This document shows, one piece after another, positions 16,987-31,074 of a stretch of 64,000 bases of DNA. Each line of letters starts with the position of its first letter. Position 1 is the first letter of the stretch. A program made the translations under genes and the position numbers. The DNA is taken from positions 88,219-152,218 of the forward strand of contig JAKPTZ010000030.1 of assembly GCA_029555025.1 (NCBI GenBank), in the 5' to 3' direction. The notes beneath the pieces were generated by a model. The model made no database searches. It had not been told where the DNA came from and saw only the letters and a program-made list of their open reading frames with translations. This DNA comes from Deltaproteobacteria bacterium. Its GTDB lineage: Bacteria > Myxococcota_A > UBA9042 > DTJE01.

Positions 16987-19900
16987 ATGAGTGTAACCAC
17001 GAAACCGAAAGGGCTGAAAACCCGCTGCAGCTTCGCCAGGATTCCGGAGGCAACGCAGGTTCCGGATCTGATCAGGGTCCAGAAGGAGTCTTACGAGCGC
17101 TTCCTGCAGACGGACACGCCGAACGACAAGCGCGGTGATTTCGGACTGCACGGCATCTTCAAGAGCATTTTTCCGATAACGGACTACAACAAGACGTCTT
17201 CCCTTGAATACAAGGGCTACGTCCTGGATGAGCCGAAGTACGATGTCGAGGAATGCCGCCAGCGCGGGATAACGTTCGCCTCTCCGATGCGCGTGACGGT
17301 TCAGCTTGTGATGTACGACGTTGACCCGGACACAGGCGTCCGCGACGTTCGTGACATCAAGGAGCAGGAAGTCTATTTCGGCGAAATTCCGCTGATGACT
17401 GATCAGGGTACCTTCATCATCAACGGGGCTGAACGTGTCGTGGTCAGCCAGCTCCACCGTTCGCCCGGCGTTTTCTTCGAGAACGACAAGGGCCGCACGC
17501 ACGCATCCGGCAAGCTGCTGTATTCTGCCCGAATCATCCCGAACCGTGGCTCCTGGGTCGATTTCGAATTCGACCACAAGGACGTCCTCTGGGTCAGGAT
17601 CGACAGGCGTCGCAAGATTCACGCAACCGTCCTGCTGAAGGCCCTCGGCTTCTCGTCCTGGGAGATCCTCGATCGGTTCTACAGCACGTTCGTCCTCAGG
17701 ATGACGGCCGACGGCAAGTTCTTCCGGAAGGTCGATCCGGCCCAGATGGAAGGACAGCTTTCGAAGGTCGATATCGTCGATCCCGCCACAGGCAAGGTGA
17801 TCGTCCGCAAGGGTGAAAAGCTTGGCCGCATGCGCCTGAAGAAGGTCGTGGAAGCCGGCGTGACCGAGCTTCTGTGGTCGGACGACGCCATTGTCGGATC
17901 CGTCTTCGGCGACGACATCGTCGATGAGGAAACCGGCGAGATCATTTTCGAGTGCAACGAGGAAGTGACTGAAAAGGCCATTTCCAAGCTTCGCGACTCG
18001 GCGATTGAGCGGGAAATCCGGATCCTCCACATTGATGGAGTCACCGCGGGACCGTATCTTCGCAACACGCTGCTGCTGGACAAGGTCGAATCCCCGCTCG
18101 AGGCGTGCGTCGAAATCTACCGCCGCCAGCGCCCGGGCGACCCGACAAGCCCGGAACAGGCCCGCGCGTACTTCAACAGCCTGTTCTTCAGCAGCGCCAG
18201 GTACGACCTTTCATCGGTCGGCCGCCTCAAGATGAATTTCAAGTTCGGGCAGAACGTGCCCCTGGATCAGACGACGCTTCTGAAGGATGACTTCTTCAAC
18301 GTTGTCCAGTATCTGCTCGATCTTCGCATGAGCAAGCCCGGCGTCAGGGTTGACGACATCGACCAGCTTTCCAACCGGCGCGTCCGTGCGGTCGGCGAAC
18401 TGATGGAAAATCAGTTCCGTATCGGAATGGTCCGCATGGAAAGGGCCATCCGCGAAAAGATGACGATGTCTCCCGACCTGGCGACGATGATGCCGCACGA
18501 CCTGGTCAACGCGAAGCCGGTTTCGGCGGTCCTGAAGGAATACTTCGGCGCCTCCCAGCTTTCGCAGTTCATGGATCAGACGAATCCACTTTCCGAAATC
18601 ACGAACAAGCGCCGGCTTTCCGCACTTGGACCTGGCGGTCTCACCCGCGACAGGGCCGGCTTCGAGGTTCGCGACGTTCACGCGACCCACTACGGCCGCG
18701 TATGCCCGATCGAGACACCGGAAGGTCCGAACATCGGCCTTATCTCGTCGCTTTCGACTTACGCCCGCGTAAACGATTTCGGTTTCATCGAAACCCCTTA
18801 CCGCAGGGTCGTTGACCGCAAGGTGACCGACGAGGTCATCTACATGACGGCGATGGAAGAGGAAGAGCAGACGATCGCCCAGGCGGACGTTGAGGTCGAT
18901 GCCGACGGATACCTGATTGGCGACCTGGTTCAGGCCCGCCGCAACGAGGAGTATCCGGCGGTTCCGCCGTCCGAGGTGACGCTGATTGACGTTTCGCCGG
19001 CACAGCTGGTGTCGGTCGCGGCCGCCCTGGTTCCGTTCCTTGAGCACGACGACGCCAACCGCGCGTTGATGGGCGCGAACATGATGCGCCAGGGCGTTCC
19101 GCTTGTTCGCGCGGAAGCCCCGATTGTCGGCACCGGCCTGGAATGGGTGGTTGCCAGGGATTCCGGCGTCCTTACGTACGCCAGGCATGAAGGCGTGGTC
19201 GAGTCTGTTGACGCGAACCGCATAGTTGTCCGCCGCACCGGCGATGACATCGACGGCGAGACGCTGACACCGGATATCTACTCGCTCACCAAGTACCGCC
19301 GCAGCAACCAGAACACCTGCATCAACCAGAAGCCGCTGGTCCGCAAGGGCCAGAAGATCGCGAAGGGGCAGGTGCTTGGCGATGGCGCGGCCACCCAGCA
19401 GGGCGAACTTGCCCTGGGCCAGAACGTCGTCGTGGCGTTCATGCCGTGGGGCGGATACAACTTTGAAGACTCCATCCTGATGTCCGAAAGGATGGTTCAG
19501 CAGGACTTCTTCACGTCGATCCACATCGAGGAATTCGAGTGCGTTTCGCGCGATACCAAGCTTGGTCGCGAGGAAATCACGCAGGATATCCCGAATGTTT
19601 CCGAAGAGGCTCTTTCAAACCTGGACGCCAGCGGCATCGTCCGCATCGGCGCCGAGGTCACGACAGGCGACCTCCTTGTCGGAAAGATCACCCCGAAGGG
19701 CGAAACCCAGCTCTCCCCTGAAGAGAAGCTGCTTCGCGCAATCTTCGGCGAAAAGGCCGCCGACGTTAAGGATTCTTCCCTCCGCGTTCCGCCGGGAGTC
19801 ACAGGCATCGTGGTCGGGGCAAAGGTTTTCTCGCGCAAGGGCGCCGAGAAGGACGACCGAACCCGCGAGATGGAAGACCTGGAAGAAGCCGTCATGCTGA

Positions 19901-21120
19901 AGGATCGGGACGATGAACTTCGCGTGATGACGCGTGCCATGCGCGAACGCCTTGTCGCCATTCTGGAAGGCCGCACGGTCGCGGCTCCGGTGTCGAACTC
20001 CGCCGGCGACGTGATCATCAAGAAGAACTCGAAGTTGAAGGCCGCCGACATGGCCAACCTTTCCATCGACGTGCTCGGCCACATCAGGCTCGAGGACGAG
20101 GCGACCGAAAGGCGGGTGGCCCAGCTCATCGAAGTGATGAACCGCCAGAAGGAAATCATCAGCGTCAAGTTCGCCGAGAAGATTTCCAGGATGAAGCGCG
20201 GCGACGAACTGCCCCCGGGCGTCATCAAGACCATCAAGGTTTATGTCGCCATCAAGCGTAAGCTCCAGCCCGGCGACAAGCTGGCCGGTCGCCATGGTAA
20301 CAAGGGCGTCCTGTCCCGCATCCTGCCGGCCGAGGATATGCCTTACCTGGCCGACGGCCGTCCGGTCGATGTCGTGCTGAATCCGCTCGGCGTTCCTTCG
20401 CGAATGAACGTCGGCCAGATCCTGGAGTCGCATCTGGGATGGGCCGCGCGCGAGATGAGCTCGAAGATTGGCGAACTGGTGGAGAAGGGTGGCGTGAAGG
20501 GCCTGCGCGAAAAGTTCGGCAAGCTGTTCACCACATCCACGATGAAGAAGATCCTGGACGAAATCGACGATTCCGAAATGATCGACTTCGCCAGGCAGTT
20601 CACCACCACCGGAATCCCGGTCGGTTCGCCGGTATTCGACGGCGCCGAGGAAAGGGAAATCAAGCTCTGGCTCGAAGAGGCCGGGCTTGCAACGCACGGC
20701 AAGACGACGCTGTTCGATGGCCGCACCGGCGAGCCCTTCGATTCGGACGTCACGGTCGGCGTCATGTACATGATGAAGCTGCATCACCTGGTTGATGAAA
20801 AGATGCACGCCCGTTCCACCGGACCGTACTCGCTGGTCACGCAGCAGCCCCTGGGCGGCAAGGCCCAGTTCGGCGGCCAGCGTATCGGCGAAATGGAAGT
20901 GTGGGCGTTTGAGGCGTACGGCGCGGCATACGCGCTTCAGGAAGTGCTTACGGTCAAGTCCGACGACGTGGCCGGCCGCACGGCAACCTACGACTCAATC
21001 GTCAAGGGCGAGTACAACGTTCATGCCGGTCTGCCCGAGGTCTTCAACGTCCTGCTGAAGGAATTGAAGTCCCTGGCGATCGATGCCCAGCTTATCGAGG
21101 CTGACCAGGCGCAGGCGTGA
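16987..21120 (+). CDS. rpoB: DNA-directed RNA polymerase subunit beta
   Basis: RpoB forms one pincer of RNA polymerase and holds the rifampicin pocket. The 1377-residue protein is full length, with the classical segments [50 protein letters not shown] and [10 protein letters not shown]. In the rifampicin-resistance region most residues agree with E. coli, including the equivalents of D516 and S531, but codon AAC at 18604-18606 (residue 540) puts asparagine at the position of E. coli H526, and a threonine replaces N518. It is coupled to rpoC and lies behind an attenuator. Confidence 0.99.
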   Translation: MSVTTKPKGLKTRCSFARIPEATQVPDLIRVQKESYERFLQTDTPNDKRGDFGLHGIFKSIFPITDYNKTSSLEYKGYVLDEPKYDVEECRQRGITFASPMRVTVQLVMYDVDPDTGVRDVRDIKEQEVYFGEIPLMTDQGTFIINGAERVVVSQLHRSPGVFFENDKGRTHASGKLLYSARIIPNRGSWVDFEFDHKDVLWVRIDRRRKIHATVLLKALGFSSWEILDRFYSTFVLRMTADGKFFRKVDPAQMEGQLSKVDIVDPATGKVIVRKGEKLGRMRLKKVVEAGVTELLWSDDAIVGSVFGDDIVDEETGEIIFECNEEVTEKAISKLRDSAIEREIRILHIDGVTAGPYLRNTLLLDKVESPLEACVEIYRRQRPGDPTSPEQARAYFNSLFFSSARYDLSSVGRLKMNFKFGQNVPLDQTTLLKDDFFNVVQYLLDLRMSKPGVRVDDIDQLSNRRVRAVGELMENQFRIGMVRMERAIREKMTMSPDLATMMPHDLVNAKPVSAVLKEYFGASQLSQFMDQTNPLSEITNKRRLSALGPGGLTRDRAGFEVRDVHATHYGRVCPIETPEGPNIGLISSLSTYARVNDFGFIETPYRRVVDRKVTDEVIYMTAMEEEEQTIAQADVEVDADGYLIGDLVQARRNEEYPAVPPSEVTLIDVSPAQLVSVAAALVPFLEHDDANRALMGANMMRQGVPLVRAEAPIVGTGLEWVVARDSGVLTYARHEGVVESVDANRIVVRRTGDDIDGETLTPDIYSLTKYRRSNQNTCINQKPLVRKGQKIAKGQVLGDGAATQQGELALGQNVVVAFMPWGGYNFEDSILMSERMVQQDFFTSIHIEEFECVSRDTKLGREEITQDIPNVSEEALSNLDASGIVRIGAEVTTGDLLVGKITPKGETQLSPEEKLLRAIFGEKAADVKDSSLRVPPGVTGIVVGAKVFSRKGAEKDDRTREMEDLEEAVMLKDRDDELRVMTRAMRERLVAILEGRTVAAPVSNSAGDVIIKKNSKLKAADMANLSIDVLGHIRLEDEATERRVAQLIEVMNRQKEIISVKFAEKISRMKRGDELPPGVIKTIKVYVAIKRKLQPGDKLAGRHGNKGVLSRILPAEDMPYLADGRPVDVVLNPLGVPSRMNVGQILESHLGWAAREMSSKIGELVEKGGVKGLREKFGKLFTTSTMKKILDEIDDSEMIDFARQFTTTGIPVGSPVFDGAEEREIKLWLEEAGLATHGKTTLFDGRTGEPFDSDVTVGVMYMMKLHHLVDEKMHARSTGPYSLVTQQPLGGKAQFGGQRIGEMEVWAFEAYGAAYALQEVLTVKSDDVAGRTATYDSIVKGEYNVHAGLPEVFNVLLKELKSLAIDAQLIEADQAQA

Positions 21121-21164
21121 TTCATACGCGCCGGGATTCCGGCGCGAGCAATTTGGGGGTCACC

Positions 21165-25259
<4,095 letters not shown>

Positions 25260-25292
25260 TCAATCCAACATAACCAGCCCGATGGTGCCCCG

Positions 25293-25829
25293 ATGAACGG
25301 GGAACGTCATCGGCTCATCGTCGGCAGGCTTGCCGTCCTCGCCGCCGCATGCGTGCTTGCGGCATTGCTCAGGCTGGCGGGCAGCGGGTTCGATTCGTCC
25401 AGCCGAATCACAGGGGACACCGTGATCGAGACGGTCCGCCGGGATGGCGCCAGCAGCTTCATTCTTCTGGAAGGACCGGCGACCGTATGCGGGGTGCTTG
25501 ACCAGGCCGGCATAAGAACGCGGTGTCGAAGCGATCGGCAGTTGAAATCCGGGGACGCCATATTCGAGGTCGGGCTTGATTCCTGGCGGGTCGGCATCAT
25601 GGATGGCCGAAGCCTGATTCTCTTTGGACTGCCGATCCCGGTCAACAGGGCCGGTGCCGACGACCTGGTCGCCATCGACGGCATCGGTCCGGCCAGGGCC
25701 GCGGCAATCGTAACCGATCGCAATGTCCGGGGTCCCTTTCTGTGTCCGGGCGACCTGTCCAGAATCAAAGGCATCGGGCAGGCCACGGCGGCAAGGATAT
25801 CGGCATGGATGTCATTTGAAGTCGATTGA
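25293..25829 (+). CDS. Membrane-anchored helix-hairpin-helix protein, ComEA-like
   Basis: The 178-residue protein has an N-terminal transmembrane segment (about residues 12-30) and a C-terminal tandem helix-hairpin-helix region: VNRAGADDLVAIDGIGPARA, then LSRIKGIGQATAARI. This is the layout of ComEA, a DNA-binding receptor in natural transformation, and of related small proteins. The linker holds two cysteines (residues near 67 and 77). No other competence gene is nearby. Its last 18 bases overlap the convergent amidohydrolase gene. It starts 33 bases after rpoC and may be read from the same transcript. Confidence 0.7.
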   Translation: MNGERHRLIVGRLAVLAAACVLAALLRLAGSGFDSSSRITGDTVIETVRRDGASSFILLEGPATVCGVLDQAGIRTRCRSDRQLKSGDAIFEVGLDSWRVGIMDGRSLILFGLPIPVNRAGADDLVAIDGIGPARAAAIVTDRNVRGPFLCPGDLSRIKGIGQATAARISAWMSFEVD

Positions 25830-27158
25830 CGACCGGCGTCTGAGATCCCTCGACCCCATCTGCGCCATGGCGATCGCCGAATCGATCCCGAACAGCTCAC
25901 ACTTGCCGTCACGGACGACGAAGACGCCTTTTGACAGAACGTGCCTGACGTTTTCGCGGCCCATCGAATACACGATTGCCGGCACCGGATCATCGAAGGG
26001 TGTCGAATGAGCAAGATGAGGATTAAGAATCAGGATGTCCGCGCGTTTTCCCGGTTCAATCGAACCGGTTTCATGCTGAAGGCCGAGCGCAGCCGCTCCG
26101 TTGATGGTCGCCATGCGCAGGATCTGCCAGGCCGGCATGCAGTCCGGCCCATGTTCCGGCTTCTGGATGAGAGACGCAATCCTCATTTCATTGAACATGT
26201 CCAGGTTGTTGTTGGCCGGTGCGCCGTCGGCCCCAATCGATACCGGAATTCCGGCTTCAAGCATCCGTGGAATCGGCGCGATCCCTGAACCCAGCTTCAG
26301 GTTGGTCGACGGGCAATGCATAACCTTCGTTCCGGTGCGTGCAATCAGCTCGATTTCGTCGTTATCGACCTTGACGCAATGAGCCAGCCGAAGCGCCGGG
26401 CCAAGCATCCCGAGCTTTTCATAAAGGCGGATCGGCCTGGCGCCGAATCTGGCGACCGTCAGTTCGTTCTCCTGTTCGTTTTCGGAAGCGTGCGTGTGGA
26501 TTGCCATTCGCGTCTGTCCGGCCGCCTCCCGCACCATTTCCAGCAGCCGCATCGAACTCGAAACGGCGAAACGCGGGTTGATCGAGCACCCCACGATATC
26601 GGGCAGGCCTGTGATTTCACGTTGCGTGGCGATTGCATCCGCAATCGAAGCGGAAGCATCCTGCCGGAGCTGTGGCGGCCCGTCGTGCAGATCCATCAGT
26701 ATCCGTCCGGTCACCGCCCGCAATCCGGTGCCGGAAACCGCCCGGGCAATGTCGGGCACCAGGCCGGCAAGTCCGAAATCGTTCACCAGCAGCGTCCCGG
26801 AAAGCAGGAGTTCCGCGGCGGAAAGAAGAACCGATGAACGGACTGTCGATGCTGTCATGGCCGCTTCAAGAGGGAGCGTCCTTTCCTTAAGCCACTGAAT
26901 CAGGCTCATGTCGTCCGCCATGTTCCGCCACAGCGTCTGGCAAAGGTGAACATGTGTCTGGACGAATGGGGGCATGGCCAGCATGCCTTCCATGTCAAGG
27001 ACGGTGTCTTCCGGATCAGCCGGCAGCGACGGGCCGACGGCTTGGATCATTCCGTCCATGATTGCGATGTCGCCGGACAGAACCTGGTTCGTCCCGTTGA
27101 CGGTGACGATTGTCAGCCCCTTCAGGAGCTGCCGGGCGCGGTCATTGTGCGCCATCAT
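25812..27158 (-). CDS. Amidohydrolase, methylthioadenosine/S-adenosylhomocysteine deaminase-like
   Basis: This 448-residue metal-dependent hydrolase has the metal pair H69-x-H71 (THVHLCQ), a second histidine region (MAIHTHASENE), LAHCVKVDNDE, the CPSTNLKLGSGI segment and the catalytic aspartate in IGADGAPANNN. These match the MTA/SAH deaminase branch of the amidohydrolase family, which also includes other aminohydrolases such as guanine deaminases and triazine hydrolases, so the exact substrate is uncertain. It overlaps the cytidine deaminase gene by ATGA and forms a purine/pyrimidine salvage operon with it and the upstream nucleoside phosphorylase. Confidence 0.85.
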   Translation of the reverse strand: MMAHNDRARQLLKGLTIVTVNGTNQVLSGDIAIMDGMIQAVGPSLPADPEDTVLDMEGMLAMPPFVQTHVHLCQTLWRNMADDMSLIQWLKERTLPLEAAMTASTVRSSVLLSAAELLLSGTLLVNDFGLAGLVPDIARAVSGTGLRAVTGRILMDLHDGPPQLRQDASASIADAIATQREITGLPDIVGCSINPRFAVSSSMRLLEMVREAAGQTRMAIHTHASENEQENELTVARFGARPIRLYEKLGMLGPALRLAHCVKVDNDEIELIARTGTKVMHCPSTNLKLGSGIAPIPRMLEAGIPVSIGADGAPANNNLDMFNEMRIASLIQKPEHGPDCMPAWQILRMATINGAAALGLQHETGSIEPGKRADILILNPHLAHSTPFDDPVPAIVYSMGRENVRHVLSKGVFVVRDGKCELFGIDSAIAMAQMGSRDLRRRSSIDFK

Positions 27159-27565
27159 GCTCTCCCTTCCAGCTTGTCGGCACCAAAGGCAAAAGGAAGC
27201 AACTCACTCACGGAATATTCGACGCGGTCGTCGCCTCGGCCGACGCAGACGACGCGCACATCAGGGCCGAATTCGGCGATTGCCTGCCTGCACATTCCGC
27301 AAGGAGTGACGGGATCCTTGTGATCGGCACATACCATCACGGCGACGATCCGCCTTTCGCCGGCCGAGATCGCGGCCCCGATTGCGTTTCGCTCGGCACA
27401 CGTGGTGACCGGATAGGACGCGTTTTCGACGTTGCAACCCGGATAAATGCGTCCCGATGCCCCAAGCACGGCGGCACCAACCCGGAAACCCGAGTACGGC
27501 GCCCATGCGTTTTCCCTGGCCTGACGGGCAGCTTCAAGCATGGCGTCTTCATCGCGTTGCAGCAT
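27155..27565 (-). CDS. cdd: Cytidine deaminase
   Basis: The enzyme converts cytidine and deoxycytidine to uridine and deoxyuridine. At 136 residues it is the small homotetrameric form. The zinc site is complete: C56-A-E58 (TTCAERNA) with the proton-shuttling glutamate, and C89-x2-C92 (PCGMC). The substrate segment GCNVENASYP is also present. It lies between the nucleoside phosphorylase and amidohydrolase genes, overlapping the latter, which fits a salvage operon. Confidence 0.96.
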   Translation of the reverse strand: MLQRDEDAMLEAARQARENAWAPYSGFRVGAAVLGASGRIYPGCNVENASYPVTTCAERNAIGAAISAGERRIVAVMVCADHKDPVTPCGMCRQAIAEFGPDVRVVCVGRGDDRVEYSVSELLPFAFGADKLEGRA

Positions 27566-27575
27566 GATTCACCTT

Positions 27576-28487
27576 TTACCGGGGAGCCTGAAGCGACTCG
27601 ATTACGGCCTTGAAAAGGTCGCCAAGCCTGGCGGCCGATGCCGCCCCGACGGCCTTCACTTCCTCGTGGGAAAGGCGTCCATTGGTCATTCCCGCAGCCA
27701 TGTTCGTGATGAGCGAGACACCCCCGACATCCATCCCGGCATGCCTGGCGGCAACGGCCTCGGGCACGGTGGACATGCCGACGGCGTCGGCCCCGAGGAC
27801 GCGGGCCATCCGTACCTCGGCCGGCGTCTCGTATGCCGGCCCGCTGTTGGCAAGATAAATTCCCTGCCTGAGGTCGATCCCAAGCGCCTCGGCCTGGCGC
27901 GTGAAAGATTCGCGAATCGATGGTGTCCACGTATCGGTCATGTCCGGGAATCTCGGGCCCAGGTTCCCCGGGTTGGGACCGCGAAGAGGGCTGTCCCCCA
28001 TCATGTTGATGTGATCCGTAATCAGCATCAGATCCCCGGTTCTGAAATCCGGGTTCACGCCACCGGCCGCATTCGAAAGCAGCAGAGTCCGCGTGCCCAG
28101 CAGGGCCATCATCCGCACCGCGCGGCAGACGGCCTCGAAGGAATGGCCTTCATAGTAATGGATGCGTCCTGCCAGGACGGCGACCTTCCGCGTTCCGATT
28201 GAACCGATGACCAGCTTCCCGCTGTGACCCTGGATCCCCGGGGCCGGAAGGCCGATGTCGCGGTAAGGAACCTCGAAATCGGCGTCAACGCGTTCCTCGA
28301 ATCCGCCAAGTCCGGATCCGAGCACCACGGCGATAGACGGAACTTCGTCAATTGACTGCCATTCGGTCAGTCCCAGAAGTCGCTTGACCGCCCAGAGCGT
28401 GTCGGCCAGCGGTGCTGCCGACATGGAGAATTCAGATGCCCCGAGACGCTCCAGGGCATTTGCAACAATTGGATTCTTCGTTGTCAT
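27576..28487 (-). CDS. punA: Purine nucleoside phosphorylase (trimeric, PunA type)
   Basis: The enzyme splits inosine or guanosine with phosphate to the base and ribose-1-phosphate. The 303-residue protein has the phosphate-binding GSGLGGF motif, the family segment GRIHYYEGH and LLLSNAAGGVNPDF, typical of the trimeric PNP group. It is somewhat longer than the common 270-280 residues because of a short N-terminal extension; an internal ATG at MSAAPLADTL is a possible alternative start. It is the first gene of the minus-strand salvage operon and divergent from pyrD. Confidence 0.93.
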   Translation of the reverse strand: MTTKNPIVANALERLGASEFSMSAAPLADTLWAVKRLLGLTEWQSIDEVPSIAVVLGSGLGGFEERVDADFEVPYRDIGLPAPGIQGHSGKLVIGSIGTRKVAVLAGRIHYYEGHSFEAVCRAVRMMALLGTRTLLLSNAAGGVNPDFRTGDLMLITDHINMMGDSPLRGPNPGNLGPRFPDMTDTWTPSIRESFTRQAEALGIDLRQGIYLANSGPAYETPAEVRMARVLGADAVGMSTVPEAVAARHAGMDVGGVSLITNMAAGMTNGRLSHEEVKAVGAASAARLGDLFKAVIESLQAPR

Positions 28488-28672
28488 CTGTGTCCTTCCC
28501 GAGTTGCAGGGGTTACTTTACAAACCCTGGCCATTCTAACCCGGATCGGAACCGCGGGCACAAAATGGCGAAGCAGGTGCTTGAAATCATGGTATCCTTC
28601 GCACCGCCCGCCGCAGGGCTTTCCTTGTCACGGGACGCTTTCCGGCGGCGTTCGACAACGACGGTTGACGAC

Positions 28673-29701
28673 ATGATTTACAGACACATCCTGCGCCCGA
28701 TATTGTTCAAGTTCAACGGTGAAACCGCACATCACCTGGCGATGATCGGTCTTGGCATTGCATCCGTCGTTCCCGGCTGCCCGCGCATCATGAGATCCCT
28801 GATGGCCCCGCGCAGCGCGGTTCCGGTCAAGGCCTGCGGCGTCACGTTCCCGAACCGGCTGGGCGTGGCGGCCGGCTGGGTGAAGAACGGCGACGCACTT
28901 CCGGCGGTCTGGGGGCTCGGCTTCGGCTTTGTCGAGGTCGGGACGGTGACCGCCGGTGCCTGGGGGGGCAATCCCAAGCCACGCGTGCACCGCCTGGTGC
29001 GCGACGAAGGAATGATTAACAGGATGGGGCTGCCCTCACAGGGCTGGGAACCTGTCCGACACAGGCTGGAAGGAAGGCGTCCGTCCATGCCGGTAATAGT
29101 CAACGTCGGCAAGACGGCATCTCCCGATATTCACGGTGACGCGGCGGTCGCCGACATCGTGACGACGGTTCGCGGCATGGCTCCGGTCGCCGACATGCTC
29201 GTGCTGAACCTTTCATGTCCGAACGTAACCGACGGGCGGAATTTCGAAAACGACGCCGACGCGCTGACCGGGCTGCTGACGGCGGTCAGAGCAGCCCTTG
29301 CCGGGGCGAAGGTTCCGCTTCTGGTCAAGCTTTCCCCCGACATGGCGGCCCCCGATCTGCAACGTATCGTTGACGTGTCGATGGCCTGCGGTGTTGACGG
29401 GTTCGTTGCCTCGAACACTACGAAGTCGCGTGACGGGCTGGTTCAGTCGGAACTTGCGGCCGGGCTCGCCGGCGGACTCTCTGGAAGGCCCCTTCGGGAC
29501 AGGGCCGTGGCCACGGTCTCGGCGGTTCGGAACCGGGTTGGCCCGGCCCCCCTCATAATCGGGTGCGGCGGCATTTTCGACGGGCGTGACGCGGACATGT
29601 TCATGGACGCCGGCGCCAACCTGCTGGAAGGCTTCACCGGATTCATCTTCCAGGGGCCGCTTTACTGCCGACAGGTGATTGACACCATGCGGGCCGGCTG
29701 A
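28673..29701 (+). CDS. pyrD: Dihydroorotate dehydrogenase, class 2 type
   Basis: This FMN enzyme oxidises dihydroorotate to orotate in pyrimidine synthesis. The 342-residue length, the N-terminal segment ending FNGETAHHLAM (the quinone-tunnel helices of membrane-bound class 2 enzymes), GVAAGWVKNG, MINRMG and the C-terminal GCGGIFDGRD fit class 2. Oddly, the active-site segment reads LNLSCPNV with cysteine at residue 182, where class 2 enzymes carry a catalytic serine (NISSPNT in E. coli); cysteine is the class 1 residue. ATG 28673 matches the family N-terminus; the frame is open upstream to 28412, over the divergent gene. Confidence 0.93.
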   Translation: MIYRHILRPILFKFNGETAHHLAMIGLGIASVVPGCPRIMRSLMAPRSAVPVKACGVTFPNRLGVAAGWVKNGDALPAVWGLGFGFVEVGTVTAGAWGGNPKPRVHRLVRDEGMINRMGLPSQGWEPVRHRLEGRRPSMPVIVNVGKTASPDIHGDAAVADIVTTVRGMAPVADMLVLNLSCPNVTDGRNFENDADALTGLLTAVRAALAGAKVPLLVKLSPDMAAPDLQRIVDVSMACGVDGFVASNTTKSRDGLVQSELAAGLAGGLSGRPLRDRAVATVSAVRNRVGPAPLIIGCGGIFDGRDADMFMDAGANLLEGFTGFIFQGPLYCRQVIDTMRAG

Positions 29702-29727
29702 CGGAGATGTCCTTCACCTGATCAATG

Positions 29728-31074
29728 CTATTGCGCCGAGCCTTCGTTCCAGAGTGAATTGAAGTAAGTGGTCGCCGCGTCGGAAACCTGTCTGACGCCG
29801 GTCACTATGGCGCCGGCCTCGTGATTGTTCCTCAGCCCGCTGTTGTTCCAGTTTCCGGAATACACGACGACCGCGTCGTCGATCACCAGCAGCTTCGTGT
29901 GCGTGACGACGCGATCGGTTTCGCCCGAAGGCTCGTCGAACCTGACATCGACTCCGGCATCCCGGAGAATGTCGGCCGATTCCAGATTGTCTTCAGTCAC
30001 GTAATAGGCCCAGCTTTCGTTGCACCTTTCCAGCACGACGCGGACGTCAACCCCCCGCCGGGCGGCGTCGCCGAGCTTGTCGGTCAAGCGGGAGGCCGCC
30101 GCCGAATCCTGGTTGAGATCGTACATGGCAAGAAGGACTCGGGTGCCGGCGGAATCGATCAGCGGGGATACTTCGTCCTCGTACTCGTCGTCCCCGATTG
30201 GCAGAACGCCGTTCGACCAGTCCGCGTACATCGAAGCCTGACTGCCGGGATCGTTAAAAAGGCTGTCGAAGTATCGGGCAAATTCCCCGACCGCAGCCGG
30301 ATCCGAAATCCACAGGTTTGCTTCATTGTTGTGGTAAAGCGCTGACTTCGACAGGTTGGTGGAACCGACGAGCACCTGAGCGTCGTCAACGACAATCAGC
30401 TTCACGTGTGTCGTTCCGGACCAGTCGTCAACCTTCGCGTCGATATTCCGGCTGGCGGAGTTCAGATCGTTCACCCTGGCGGCCGAAGAATCCACGTCGT
30501 CGTCAAGAAGCACCCTGACTTTGACCCCGCGGGCCGCGGCTGCCTTAATCGAATCCGCGATGCTGATGTCGTCGGGCGAGTACATCAGGAACTGGAGGTG
30601 GGCCAGGTCGATGCTGTTCCTGGCCCCGCCGATCAAAGCCTTCGCCCTGGTTTCCCAGTTGTTGAGGCTGCCAGACCCCAGATCGGCCACGAACACTGCC
30701 GGAGGATCGTCGGTTCCAGTGTCAACGCCACCCTGGTCGGTCGGCGTGTTCGAATCAGTCCCTTCGCCCTGGTCGCGGGATGCGTCATCCTGGCCCCCGT
30801 GTTCGTCCCTGACGGCGTCCCGGGAGGAGCCGCCGTCATCGCCAGGATCCGCATCCCCGTCGCTCACGTTGTCCTGGGTCATTCCGTCGTCAGTCACTCC
30901 GGTATCCCGTGACCCGTCGTCCCGGGTTCCGGCATCCGGAGTGCCGCCGAAGTCGTAAAAAGCGTTATGGTCGTGGCCGCCAATGAAAGACGGCCCGCCA
31001 CCGCAGCCGGCAATTGCAATCGCGAAAAGCGCCGCGACCGCCAGAGTCATCTGACCGGTTCGAATTCGTCCCAT
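29728..31074 (-). CDS. Phospholipase D-like lipoprotein
   Basis: The protein has a lipoprotein signal (hydrophobic core ending IAGC, C24), a long Asp/Gly/Ser-rich linker of roughly 75 residues, and a domain with two HKD motifs: HVKLIVVDD and HTKLLVIDD. A pair of HKD motifs forms the active site of phospholipase D-type enzymes, which include phospholipases, cardiolipin synthases and nucleases. The export signal makes a role at the cell surface or in the periplasm likely, but the substrate is unknown. The start at 31074 gives a positively charged signal peptide; an ATG at 31050 overlaps the upstream stop as ATGA and is an alternative. It is the last gene of a seven-gene minus-strand run. Confidence 0.85.
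   Translation of the reverse strand: MGRIRTGQMTLAVAALFAIAIAGCGGGPSFIGGHDHNAFYDFGGTPDAGTRDDGSRDTGVTDDGMTQDNVSDGDADPGDDGGSSRDAVRDEHGGQDDASRDQGEGTDSNTPTDQGGVDTGTDDPPAVFVADLGSGSLNNWETRAKALIGGARNSIDLAHLQFLMYSPDDISIADSIKAAAARGVKVRVLLDDDVDSSAARVNDLNSASRNIDAKVDDWSGTTHVKLIVVDDAQVLVGSTNLSKSALYHNNEANLWISDPAAVGEFARYFDSLFNDPGSQASMYADWSNGVLPIGDDEYEDEVSPLIDSAGTRVLLAMYDLNQDSAAASRLTDKLGDAARRGVDVRVVLERCNESWAYYVTEDNLESADILRDAGVDVRFDEPSGETDRVVTHTKLLVIDDAVVVYSGNWNNSGLRNNHEAGAIVTGVRQVSDAATTYFNSLWNEGSAQ

Noticed and set aside
15808..18030. Long open frame on the minus strand (740 codons) across rplJ, rplL and rpoB
   Set aside because: It is a shadow caused by GC-rich codon use in the well-supported plus-strand genes and matches no family.
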